This document shows, in pieces, positions 50,901-62,843 of a stretch of 64,000 nucleotides of DNA; position 1 is the first letter of the stretch, and each line of letters begins with the position of its first letter. This DNA comes from Macropodus opercularis (lineage: Eukaryota; Chordata; Actinopteri; Anabantiformes; Osphronemidae): contig CM061104.1 of NCBI GenBank assembly GCA_030770545.1, positions 10,487,001-10,551,000 of the forward strand. Direction: 5' to 3'. The notes under the pieces are model-generated. The model had not been told where the DNA came from and made no database searches. It worked only from the letters and a program-made list of their open reading frames with translations. The translations under genes were made by a program, and so were the position numbers.

Positions 50901-53168
50901 AAAGGTGGTCAGTTGCCAAATGACGGAGCAATATGACAAGGAGGAGGGTACAACATGACAGACTCATCAGGAGAAGGCTGTAACAATTTACTGAAGATTA
51001 ATCGTTTCAGTCATGCTTTAACTTATTAGTGTTATGATGTCCACTCTAATGTGCCCCATGTGTTTTTATTTTAGTCTTTGTTAGGCTGACGGTCACAGAC
51101 AGTCACAACAGAAAATTATTAACACCCATTTAACTCTTAAATTATTAAGACCTGCTGGCTAAAAGAAATCTGTGTACTGTAACAATCACAATGTCTTCAA
51201 AATAGTCGTCGTCGTCTTTTTAATTGACTTGTGTCACTTATTTACAGTAAGGTGGAAAACATTACAAGCGAAAGAAATGAGCATGAATCCCCGTAAACGT
51301 TGGTATAATTAGGTTGCGTGGGCATCAGTGATTTAACTGTAGGCACAGGACACCTGTGCAGAGGTGGGCGGAAATGTGAAGAGCAAATTACTAGAGTATA
51401 AAGATATTTTAAATATTGGAAAGTAAGAAAAATTAAAAGCGTTGACTGCCAACTAGCCCAGCACACCGACATTCTCTGTGGACGCTCCACAAACAGCTGA
51501 AGACGTCTGATAAGAAATGTGCCAAGGAACATCAGCAGAAAGAGAGGTACCAAGACTTAAAGGGAGATGAGAAAGAGAGAGAGAGGGAGGAATGGGGAAG
51601 CATATAGAGAACCGTGCTGCTTGTTTAATAGAACAACATTTGATCCAATAATAATTTAGACTATAGTGCAATGTTGTTCTGTTATGCCCAGAGGAAACAT
51701 TTAGACAACTTTAGAATGAGGTTAAAATTAGCCAGTGATGTTTCATTTAATTAAAAGAAAATCATGTTCTGTCTGCAACTTCAGGCCTCATAGCGCAAAC
51801 GAAGGTGGACACCAAATGTTTGAATTATTGAAATTTTAAATGGGACTTTATACATACAGAAACATATGTGTACAGTGCCTTGTTCAATGACGGTGTACAT
51901 CTGGTCCAAATGGGAGTCGAGTTTCTTGTGTTGTCCATGTTCTCAGCCTTTTCCATTAAACTACAGTCCCTGTAGCTGTAGTCCTGTAGAATTCAGCCAT
52001 CAAGGATTTAGCAGAGATCACATTAATCCACACGAGGCTTCCCTAGTGACCTGCTAGCTACAGAATTAATGTCAAACTTTTACAGAACTTTTAACTCTGC
52101 AAGACCCGGGATTCAGCAAACATCTCCAAAACTAATAGTGATCAAAAGAATACACAGTATAATGTGGAACAGATGCAATTTAATTGTAAATATATTACTA
52201 TACAGAGCAATAGAAATCTTCCTGCTTGCATGTTTGTGGTTCACAAAAAAAAAAAGAAGTCAGGAAATAAACAACAAGCACAAAGTCACCCACAGACCTT
52301 CAGTGCGGTGGTGGAGATTAGAATGCAAAGTAATTAATTTTTTTTTCATACCCAATTTTCACCTGAAAAACTCTGCTTCATCTTTATTTCCAATGGCTCT
52401 ACAGTTGAACAAATTATCATAATCAACTGTGTGAACCATTAAATTCAGCACATGAAAGGGAAAAGGTGAAAACCTTGTGGGTCAGTGAAAACACATATTT
52501 TCTCCTGAACATATACAAAAACATTTAGGATGGTGAAGAACTTGTTTTATGATACATCCAAACAAAGCTACCTTTTCAGTTAGCAGGAACAAATCTAGTC
52601 CAGCAATTAAACAACAACAACTGAAATAACGTGTGTCATTTCACCCAAAACAGAACATGTTGCCCACTACAGTGTCCACATATGACAGAGGGTGTTTAGA
52701 CCCAGAACAAGCATTTCAGGAAGAATGTTTTCATTAACTAGTTTTCTGTGCAAGCCATTTTCACAGCTGCACCCTTATTTTGTCCTGTTTTCTGTTTTCC
52801 CACTGCACTGTGGCTGGCACACAAAATGATTGGTCAAAATGAAATTACCTTGGATGGACTCCATGCAATGAAATACAAAACACAGAAATACAAAGAACTG
52901 TTTTTCCCCTCACCATTTATTTCGTACTTTATATCATCATTCTTGCAGTGTGAGCTATATTCTGCGGTTTTATGACAACTTCCCCTTTGTTGCAGTCCTG
53001 AACCGCAATAAAGGATTATTTTCAAACCTACATCTACAAACAAGGAGTCTTTTTCATGTACCTGCCATTATGTCGTTCCCTCGTGCCACTGTAAACTTTG
53101 CACAGCAAAGCGTTGTACACACTCAACAATTCACGTCCAACCCCGTTCACCTCATCTGTTGTCTACAT

Positions 53169-53195
53169 GAATAAAAAAAATAAATAAATAAAAAA
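53169..53195. repeat. A-rich (AAAT)n simple sequence
   Basis: AAAT units flanked by A runs. Confidence 0.88.
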
Positions 53196-56100
53196 CGTGT
53201 CCCCTGACAGCAAGGCTTGTCAATAAGACCAACAGGCAGGTAACAGGTTTATTTCTGGTCAACCGGGCCTCACCGGCCAAGAATTGACTGGAGCTGGATC
53301 TATTTCTGTCACACCTTCAGCACAACCTGGACAGGAGCCTGCAATTCAGCAATATTGAGTGACTTAATGTTTTGTCAGGGTTACGATCTCACTACAAAGG
53401 CAACAATAGTTTTGCAAGTACAGTATCAAAACAGTCCAACAGATTTTTCAGTGTCTTTGCAATACATAAAATTAACTTGTATTCACTTAGAATAAATATT
53501 GAGAATAGGTGATAAATAATGCAATTACCTTCAAACTAAGCTTTCATTTATGTACAGTATGCGTTCAGATTTGTTAGGAATTAGGGCTTGTGAATCTTAC
53601 TTTAGGGTTAACCAGTTAGTGAGTCTCTTGCTTTGTCACGTCCTTGTGACATTTACTTTTCTTACACAATATGAAATCAAATGGGAACATTAATCAGGTG
53701 CTTTTCATGATTACGCCGGACATGATGTCTCAGGTGCTAAAGGATTTCAAGCCTCAACGATCTGATTTTGATTGAATTTGGATGGATAATGCATTTTGGC
53801 TGTGCGGTGAAAATTAAAACTGGTTTAACAGGGACATCAAAATCTGTACATTTGTCCAGCTCCTTGACATAGCCTATTACTCACTGGTCATAAAATCACA
53901 AAAGATTAGATTCAAATTGCCTCTTGATAAAATTGTGCCTCAGACAAGCTAAAGGTTATACATGGGGGTATGAATCAATCCCTCTAAAATGGCATATGCC
54001 AAACTATACTCTAGTATTAAAGGTCATTTTGAAATAAGCCCAGAGCTGGTCAGTCATAACGTCATGGTGATATTGTAAATATTGTAGTGTGTTTGTTCAT
54101 CACAGCAGTATTAGCATGTCTAGAATACAGATTACCACAATGTGTGACAGCAAGTACAGTGCCTGTCTTAGCAACTGCCACCAAATGAGAGGCAGCAGTG
54201 TGAAAATGATGAATAATAAAAGGATGAATTATTTCTCACATATTACCAAGGGAGAATCCCCATATGGATTGTCTAGTGGGTGCATTAAACTCACAGATGT
54301 CTCAACATCTGGTTGATCTTTTTGGCATTTGCCAAAGCAGGATGCCTCACCGAGGGTGGCTGTGCATGCCCCTTTTCACAGACACAACCAGACAAACCGG
54401 AACACCAGACCACCCCACCTTTAGCAAGTCATTTACGGATTGGTTGCCACATGTCAAACAAACGGTAAACTCGAAAGAGTTAGGTCTTACAGTCCACAGT
54501 AAATAAATACAGCGATCTACTTATATCATTTATTTATCAGTTTGTTTACAGGAAGAGGTGAGAAAGGCAGCTACGATGGGTTTTCTTGACCAGTGGTAGA
54601 GCAGGAAAGTAAACTGAGAAGTGAGAAGCCTCTTTCGGTATTAAAATGGGCAGTTAACAAGTGGATTATGCTGCAGAAGTGAGCTGAAAGGCTTTTATGG
54701 ATGTTTTATTTCCACCGTGAAAACTGATCTCTATTGGAATCCACTGCAGCTGCTGTGAATCTGACTACAGCCTCAATTCTTCATGACGTTTTACAGGATT
54801 TTTATACCCTTTGAAGTCCAGGGGGGTAAACGTGTCATATTCTAAAAATGAAGAAGCACTTTAATGTAAAATAAAATGATGGAAATTCAGTCACACAACA
54901 GTCATACACATACACAAGTTTGGCATTTCAAAGTTGTTCACAAGAATGAGAATACGCCCGAGACGGTTCAAAGTGATTCAAACAAGGATCTCCATCTTAC
55001 ACAGTCCCAGTCAGACTGAAGGAGAGAGACTGTGTCAGTAGAGGAAGTAAAGCTCCAACTAGATGGAACATGTCAAATTTAAGGATTCAATGCATGACTG
55101 CTGAGCTGTATGGTGGATTCAAGAATTCCGACATACAAAGTAGAACCGGTAGACGAAGGTACAAAAGACAAGAATGACATGGGATGATGCTTTAAAGCAA
55201 CTCAAATTGTTTCTTTTCGTGTCTCACTTTGGCTTCGAGGCGTCTTGCAACAGCAACAAAAGTGTGACTGCAACAAGAGTGAAGCACAAGCAGGATTTAG
55301 TTAAACCTCATGGACTTGGTCATTTTTAACATGAAGCAGAAAACTGGATGATGCCTATTTAAGATGATCATTTATTATAAATGTAATCTGTTTTGTCTCT
55401 GCTGTATTTTTTATAATGTGTAAATTTATGCATGGTTATCTACAGCACAGACAGAATAACCAACTGCAGATACTGAAGAGCTCCAACAGAGAAAATAAAC
55501 TTGAAGGACCCAGTGCCGTCCTGCCAAAATGATAGAAAAATGAAAGTATCCATTTTATCTAAATTTTATGCTGTATTTTATAACTCAACCACTGCTTGAT
55601 GAAATGTGGACACAGTTGAAATATTGTAAATATGCCCTGTAAATAGTCTAAAACCATTTCCCTCAACATAATCTGTAGCGTAGTGTGTAGTGAAATATTA
55701 AAGAGTAACTATAGGTGTGAAGACCAGCCTGGGTTAAAAAGTAATCCCTATCCCGTCACTTCACTTAGAGTTAATCTCAAATCATTTTCTTACATTATAG
55801 TAACATCTCACGCTCAGCAAACCATGACTTCCTTTGGCTTTTGTAAATGAATCTCTCCACCACTTCAAAGGCAGTCTGCTACAGCAAGAGCAGCACTTTG
55901 CAACAGTTGTAGCCTGCCAGCATCAACAAGTTCAGTCAGAGGCTTACTCACTAGCCATGGTGACGCTCTGAAGAAACTTGTAGGCATTTCAGACGGTTTT
56001 GCTCTTTATGACTCTTTAATGCAAGATAGTTGAAATTACTGAGGATAGGTTTTTGTGTATGTACTTCTGTTCAGCAGGAAAGTATTTACTGTGTATCATA

Positions 56101-56956
56101 GGACTTTACAGAATACTACATGAAAGATAATCAAACCAACAAAAAGAACACCTAATTAGTATGCATCAGAAGTTGTGGTTAGATAAGAAATTTAGTCAAT
56201 ATTTGTTAAAATCAATGAACATCTTTTGAAGAGAAAAAGCTGGAGAACCAGGGCTGTAAGCTCTAATTAGAGAACTTAGGTTGACACTGGGGAGACTAAA
56301 AAGTTTACAGTTTTTTTTATATTTTAAATAAACAATGCACTTAATGCAGTGCTACATGTGAACCTGGGAATGTGCTTTAATGACACCTGCCACATCATCA
56401 CAGATGAGACTTCTCTCAGCATCTATGCACATATCCATTATGAGAAGACATGACTTCTGTAGTCGTTACCATTCCACGGTGGTCTCGCTCTAAACTGCAA
56501 AGACAAAAATATACTGCAAGTTTACGCTTACCTGCACAAAGCTCTTTGAAATAATATACATCCTTGGCCTTAGTGGTCTTTTTCAGCTTGCCTGTGCAGC
56601 ACTTCTCTGATCTTTTCAAGGTTTATCTGTTCTCAGTTTATTAAGCACAGAGATTTGTCTTTTTCGTGGTATCTTACAGTTCCTTCATTGTGAAGACAGG
56701 GATGTTGTCTTTTTCCACAGGCCATTAGCAAATCAGATTATAGACTTTGATTAGTTTAAAAAGTTTTTGATCTGGGATTTACAATGTAAAATCCCCCTGC
56801 CACCGTCAGGTTTAATGTTTTATATTCTTTTTCATTCATCTGCAAAAGTAACTGGTAACTAAAGCAGTGAAGATAAACACAAGAAAATGGAAAAACATTG
56901 CTACAGAACAGTAGGCATACGGCAAAATGCTGCTCCTTGTGTGGCTGTGCACGTAC

Positions 56957-56986
56957 AGTACTAAAAATACAGTAGTAGTTCTCCAC
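56957..56986 (-). CDS. Possible 30-nt second exon downstream of the promoter-like segment
   Basis: On the minus strand an excellent acceptor (CACCTCCTCCTCCAGCTCAG, ending at 56987) lies about 200 bases downstream of the candidate first-exon donor at 57192. It opens a phase-0 segment beginning VENYYCIFST that could end at a GTACGT donor (56956). The donor has T at the last exon base, and the frame stays open beyond it, so the end is uncertain. The acceptor is the strongest point. Confidence 0.2.
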
Positions 56987-57192
56987 CTGAGCTGGAGGAG
57001 GAGGTGAGAAATCAGGGAGCAAAGTCAGTCAAACCCTTAAAGAAAAGCCCAGCAGCTCAATAAAAGCCTACAGAGTCTGACTGGGCGGATGGATGTTGGC
57101 ACCTGACTGACGAAGAAGGTGACGAAAACCAAACGCTTTCAGACGCACAGGTTATAGTAAGAGAGCAGTTTGTATACGACGTCTGTACTCAC

Positions 57193-57420
57193 CAAGTTCA
57201 TGCTTTCGAGGCCTTCGTTCACTGGCGGCACTGCTTCGATCCAAACACGAGGCTCTGGCGGCCCCGTTGACAGTAAACCCAACCCACGGAATCCTTGAAA
57301 ATACTCCTCATGCTCCTGAAATAAAGCTCCACTTGACGAACGTTGTCAAGAGGTGAAACCGTTAAGCTAGTATTAGCATTAGCGGTGGCTAAAACCGTCA
57401 CCACTTGTTAACGCACAGCT
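57193..57420 (-). CDS. Candidate first exon: 5' UTR plus ATG ending at a consensus donor
   Basis: The minus strand reads AAAGCATGAACTTG followed directly by GTGAGTACAG. This is an ATG at 57201-57199 with A at -3, three codons (Met-Asn-Leu), then a textbook splice donor from 57192. The exon would lie just downstream of the CpG-rich, CCAAT- and E-box-bearing segment, as expected for a gene start. A 61-codon upstream frame (57404-57219) begins and ends before this ATG. If transcribed it would be a non-overlapping upstream ORF that might damp translation. The 5' boundary given is approximate because no TATA box or start-site motif fixes it. The gene is not identifiable from three codons, and downstream exons are uncertain. 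Confidence 0.38.
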
Positions 57421-57620
57421 TTTGCTGGCTGCGCAGTGCGCTCGGCCTCATCGCCTACTCCGTCCCTTCTCATCCATCTTTTCAAATGTATGCTTCCTAA
57501 ATACGTGTCCTGGAGAAACGACGCTGCTTTCTGTGACCCTATTGTCACGGCGGGCCTCCAGCCACGTGATTGGACAAACCGATGCGCATTTCCCAGCAAA
57601 CCGTTCTCCTTCTTAACGGA
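57193..57620 (-). promoter_or_regulatory. CpG-rich promoter-like segment
   Basis: This is the densest CpG cluster in the window, in contrast to CpG-poor flanks. Near its right end, minus-strand reading meets a CCAAT box (57573-57569) followed at once by the E-box CACGTG (57568-57563). A GATGCGCATT segment (57581-57590) resembles an NRF1 half-site. Together with the ATG-plus-donor at 57201-57187 this suggests a TATA-less promoter reading leftwards. Bidirectional activity is possible, but no matching first exon was seen on the plus strand. Confidence 0.5.
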
Positions 57621-60600
57621 TGGCGTCTAAATGGAACCTGTTAATAAATACCAATGAAACGAAAGGAAATACATGAAATAACAGAATTAATGCACAAAAA
57701 TAAAACATAAGAAACCAGCCTCTGTTGTTTTGTCTGCTACACTTTACAGTTTGACCCATAAATGCAACACGACTCCCAGTATGGTTCAACACTTACATGT
57801 ATTACTGCATTGCATTATTTTCATAAGCCGACAGAAGTTTTAGTTTTGATGGTTCTCCAGAGATTGTGAATATTTTATTATATTGATAAATAGCACTGGC
57901 CCATCCCAGTACATTCACTTTTAATTATGTAGCACTCGCTGTGTGGCCTGGTAAATATTCACACGTTGGCAGAGTCGAGACATTTCCCATTTGGTTAACA
58001 TGTGTTTCGCTGATTATTTTTTGTCACTGTGTAATTAAATTGAACCTCAACAAAATGGGACTGTTGTAATTTGGAGATCCTGCTGTTTAGTTTGAAAATA
58101 GAGTTTAATTTTTAAAGATTTTTTTTATTGGATACAAATGAACAACCAAACTAAACTAAGCACTAAGTACACAAATGACAAACTGCTTCTCCTCAGACAT
58201 CACTAGCTGGAAATGTGCAGTGTAATGCAAGGGACACAATTAGATCACGTTTTGTTGTGGTTTTATTTATAGTGTATATTTATTTTAGGATTTTTGAGCA
58301 AGATGACTTCACCAACCATCTGCTCATTGTCTGTGTTCTTTTTTTCAGATTTACATGAAACAGCTTGGAAATCAAAACACTGGGCTGTAAAAGTTACACT
58401 TTTAAATCAGCTCTGAAAGACTCAACACTTAGCTTTTAGTTGGGAAACATTTGAATTATGTATTGTAGGTATTATGGATTGACTTTCCCTATTTCAAATT
58501 CTATTTTATCAGTAGTTTGTTTTATTTTCGTGATGAAACTTGTAAGTAAAATAATGTTAGTCAGGACTATGACGTTCATCAAACTAAGTTAGTAATGTCA
58601 GGTACTTTAGAAATCACGATATTATAAGACTATATATACAATTTAATCATTTTTTTTTTCTAAATGAAGGGTTGTGTTACCCAGAGTTACAGTCCATAGC
58701 CACATTTAGTCCACGTACTGTAAATGATCACTCTGCTCAGTTTTATAATACATGATTTTCTCTATTGTAATATTTTCAACTTTGATTTTCAGTATTAAGG
58801 CCAATAGTTGAAATTATATGCTAAAGGCTACCACAGGCATCACTTGTATCAAAGAACATTGCCTATAGCCTCGCTGCAAAGTGAGAAATGTTTTCAATAA
58901 CCGTGGCTTGGGGGTAGTAAATTAATCAGTCAGCCAGCAGAAAAACTTCTATTTGTGTTATTATTCTCGGAGAAAGTCTGCATGCGTCCTGTGAGTGCAT
59001 TTGTGTGTATGCAAAATTGTGTGCACATATCTTTAATTACTGTACTTGTGCAGATCTGTGTGCATGCAGCCTGCCTGTGTATTTGTGTCATTTGCAGCCT
59101 ATGCTGCAGAAATATAACAATTGCATGGGCAGGAAAGATATTATTATCTGAAAAGTCCAAAAGACCAGGCAATGTCACTTGGTGGGATAAGTGTGAGCCA
59201 GCACTTGAATAGAGGTCCATTATTGTCAGCAGAGGATTTCTGATGGTGTTTGTGCAAGCTATTATAATGCAGAAATTGAAAGAGCTGAGGGCTCAATACA
59301 GAGTGCTCCCTACTGTACCAACGCTGGCTGTTTATGTAAAGCACTCCCCCAGGATGGGAAGCCCTTCCAGTGGAGTCTCGGAGAGGGGGGGCACGAAGAA
59401 AGAGGGATGGAGGAAATCAGAGAGACATACATACTGCAGAAATGTTCTTTAGTGTGAAAATTATGATTTCAATAACGGCTGACAGAGATTCTGGGCACTG
59501 GCCTGCTACTGGCTGCTAATACCAGCTCCATCAGTGACACTGTTACAGTAGGTACAGTCCCACCTCGGCTCTATTGCTCTTTGCTGATTTTGCCCATACC
59601 ACAAGATTGAACTTAACATCTCAGTGAAAGTTCTTCAAGTTTAATGTTAAATAAATCAATTTGCCTCTTCTGAGCAGTTTCCGTGTTTCTAGGTACACAA
59701 CATTAAGACAGATACAAAACATTTTTAAGTTATAAGTTATGTGATTATCTACATTCCACAAAATGCAATACTCAACTGCATGAAGTTGAAAAATGTGGGC
59801 TCCTCTCAAGTAGCAAACTAAAACATTTGAGAATTTCACAGAACTATCTGTAAAGGTTGGTTGTAAAGTCGTTCCTGGGGAATTTAAGCAAATGCTGGGG
59901 ATTTGTCTGTAGCTGATTAAAGCTACTAAGGACCATGTGGCTGTTTGGTTTCATCTCATGTCTCAGTAGGTTCAGGTTTCATTTGCTATTCATTCCTGTC
60001 TACAGAAACACCTTCTCTCTATTTATCTATTATTTATTTATTTATAGCATCTTGCATCAATTGTACCACCTACTGTATACAGTACATCCTCTATATACTG
60101 ACCCTCTCTATGCAGTATGTGAAGGCTGGGGAACAACTGGAGGAATAATTCTATTTTACAGTCAGAAAAGGTGGAATGGCACTGGGGAAGTAGCATATAT
60201 AAGTACATTACAGTAAAGCAGATACAGTCCAAGGACACGATCCTTCACCAGCTTCTCATCCTGGGACATGGTTTAATTCAATAGGGCAAAACATCGCTGC
60301 CAGCCATTGAACCCATTTCTTTGCAGTGCTTTTCACTCCTGTGCCACCGAAGTGGCTCAATCACTTTGCTGACTTTCCCCTTTAGTTCAAGTTAAAGAGA
60401 AGTACTGTGCATATGTATCTTCAGCGAGGAAAAGGCAGCACCTATATCGCACCAAAAGGTGTCTGTGTGACATATTATCAAGCTGCACAAGTGGAAAATG
60501 TGCATTTGATTTTTGGTTCTTGCTATAGGTTCCTTTATTAGGCATCAGGAATCTGTGGCCATCTCTACTGCTATGCTGTCACATTCTGCTGCAGCTAAAG

Positions 60601-61040
60601 ATTTGTGGGTATAATCTTTCACATGACCAAGGTCACATACTGGACACAACCATATATTGACAGCACCCACACACACACACACACACACACGAATAGACAA
60701 AATTCACACAAGGTTTCACGTTCATGCATATTCCTGAAGTACAGCCGCTTGGAGGAAGGGTATTAGTCACTGGGACACTGAAAGGCATGAATAAATACAG
60801 CTACGGGTGAGAGGAACCAAGGCCACAGAGACAGAGTTGCTAAATACAGCTTTGACGTCTCTCTCACTTGGGTCACAGTGGCACAGTGTGTGGTACACAG
60901 GGTCGAATGGTGTGACACGCTTTAGTGGGGCAAATATTGTCCTCTTTAAAATGCACATCTTACAGAGCAACGTGTAGGTTCATCGTGTGCCTGATCAGGC
61001 TGGTTCCTATTAAAGCATATGATGTCAAAGCAGCCTGTGA
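57621..61040. other. Gene-free stretch
   Basis: No gene recognised. AT-rich sequence, poly-T tracts near 58120 and 58650, and a CA microsatellite near 60670. Confidence 0.55.
60668..60690. repeat. (CA)n microsatellite
   Basis: About 11-12 uninterrupted CA units. Confidence 0.97.
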
Positions 61041-61200
61041 AACACAGAGTGGGAGCGAGTCGTGCGAGGAATGCACGGATTGCAGTACACGCACCCGCCC
61101 AGATGAACGCACACGCACAACCTCGCATGCTTACTCACCTTTCACCATTTACACACTGCTTGTTCGGGTGCAGTGCAGGCTAAAGGTCCCTTTTATGCTC
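61041..61200 (-). promoter_or_regulatory. Small CpG cluster with TATA-like box and ATG-donor on the minus strand
   Basis: About ten CpGs fall within 61050-61130. On the minus strand a TATA-like CATAAAAG lies at about 61198-61191. An ATG at 61148-61146 opens four codons that run into a consensus donor (AAAG then GTGAGTAAG, intron from 61138). The arrangement fits a short first exon, but the ATG has T at -3 and no second exon was identified. Confidence 0.2.
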
Positions 61201-62360
61201 ATTGTGTAGTTTTAAGGCCATGGGTCATTGTCTCTGGAAATGTCATCCGCTGAACATTTTATGGCACTGTCGGTCGATCTTACAAGCCCCAGGGAAGAGG
61301 CTGAGAGAAACTCCTCTTTGTATTAAAGCTATAAATAAAACCATTGTACTTGTGATATTGTTTCAGACCTCTAGGCTGCTTGCTCATCCTGCTGCTGTGA
61401 AGGACAATTTTCTGGCTGTGACAGGTGTTAGAGGATTGTTGTGTACCCTGCAGCAGTGCTGAAGAAGTTATCCGGACTTGGGCTAAAGACCAACAGGACT
61501 CTGTGACTGAGACATTGGGCTCTTATCACATTTGTCACCTCATCTGATGGAGTCTCCAACACAACATCTACAGTATGTGCTAACATTCCCAGACAAGCCA
61601 CCCTGCAGCGCAGAGGCCACGTGCTCGTAACATGGTGATAAAATGCAGCAAGTGCCCAGAGTTCCTCCTGATACTGATGCAGGCAGCTTAAGGGCAAATA
61701 CAAGCAGCTTTGAAGTGTCTGGGTTTTTTTTCCCACTGTTTAGCTTCAGCACCACACGCAGTTGATTTAGATTAGATGCTGAAAGATGCCACACACTGGA
61801 GCATACTGTTAGTGCAAACCAGATGTCTGTTCAGAACAGCTGTTGCTTTGCTTCCTTCTGCTGTGTTACATTAGGAGCATATTCTGAAGCCCGTGCTCTT
61901 CCTCCACCATTTGTCACTTTCATTTCTGGCCTGTTGACCGTCTGTCATTCTTGCGCCTTTCTTCCCACTTGTAACTCACTACACTGCAGTTGCGGGTGGG
62001 TCTTCCATTTCTCCTGACATGTTTGCTTTGCTCGCACTCCCTCGTTGCTTTCTATGTTATATGCTGGATGACAAACTGTGAAGCGATGTGCCACAGCTAA
62101 GCACGGCTACTGTAGTGTGTGTCATTTGTGTCTTTGCTTTTCTTTCATGTCAGGACATTTGTTCACACCTTGTTACTTGGACATATACTGTACATCTGAC
62201 TGTCTCAGGTGGCCCATCTGGAAGGTGGTCTCAGCAGACTATTTCAGAAAATAATCTCTGCTGCATCTGACAAAAACAAATGTGTAATGTGTACGTTGTA
62301 AAATGTCCCCATGTCCCCTCTTTGCGCTGCCTATGCTGTTTCCAGCACCACAGTGTTTAG

Positions 62361-62382
62361 CACCACCTCCACCACCTCCACC
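62361..62382. repeat. (CACCTC)n-type short repeat
   Basis: Imperfect CACCAC/CTCCAC units. They create a poly-Gly stretch in an overlapping minus-strand frame. Confidence 0.85.
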
Positions 62383-62659
62383 TTCCACCTGCAGGCTGCA
62401 CTTTAATTCTGCTGTGACCGTATTTGGTATTAGCTTCAAATGAATGATTTAGTCACACAAACACAGAGATTATGAAAACATTTGGAATATTATATTTTCT
62501 TATTTTATCATAGGAAAACAAATAAAATAATCTTCTTGATGATAACGTTTCAACACAACCATGAAGTCCATTAAACTGTAACAGCTGAACTATTCTTAAC
62601 TATTAGAGTTTGAAGACTTTCAGCATCCTAGTACGAGTCTCAGCCGTCCTCTTCTTCAG

Positions 62660-62843
62660 ATATAAAGGTGTGTTGGGTGGATGGATCAGGGGTCGTCTGG
62701 TGAATATCATCACTCTCTCATACACCGAGGATCAGGCTTCAACACCAGACATTATTACAGGGGTTGTCTGTTTCTGGCCCTCTTTGCCCACCAGACCACA
62801 CTCCCATTTCCATAACAGGCCTTTTCAAAGGACTGGCTTTCAG
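62660..62843 (+). ncRNA. Possible exon, coding status unclear
   Basis: A strong acceptor (CCGTCCTCTTCTTCAG, ending 62659) and a GTACGC donor after TTTCAG (62844) enclose 184 nt. One frame is open throughout, but its composition (WIRGRLVN, then many Pro, His and Arg) is not protein-like. A non-coding RNA exon is as likely as a coding one, and chance is likelier than either. Confidence 0.15.

Larger units (their letters stand above)
42752..57192. other. Gene-free stretch
   Basis: No gene recognised apart from candidates listed separately. Segment 48440-48600 is unusually rich in ATTA/TAAT cores. Poly-A and AAAT-type simple sequence occur near 47950 and 53170. Confidence 0.55.

Noticed and set aside
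56532..56640. Minus-strand segment ending in a strong donor (GCAG then GTAAGC) with a Lys-rich peptide
   Set aside because: No acceptor with a pyrimidine tract lies in frame, and stops flank the segment closely.
57422..57630. Two 64-codon plus-strand frames inside the CpG-rich segment
   Set aside because: They overlap in different frames and owe their length to GC-rich composition; no plus-strand donor or Kozak-supported start was found.
59935..60216. Hydrophobic 93-codon frame resembling a membrane protein
   Set aside because: The Tyr/Leu/Ile-rich character comes from an AT-rich TTTAT-type stretch; no signal, homology or gene context supports it.
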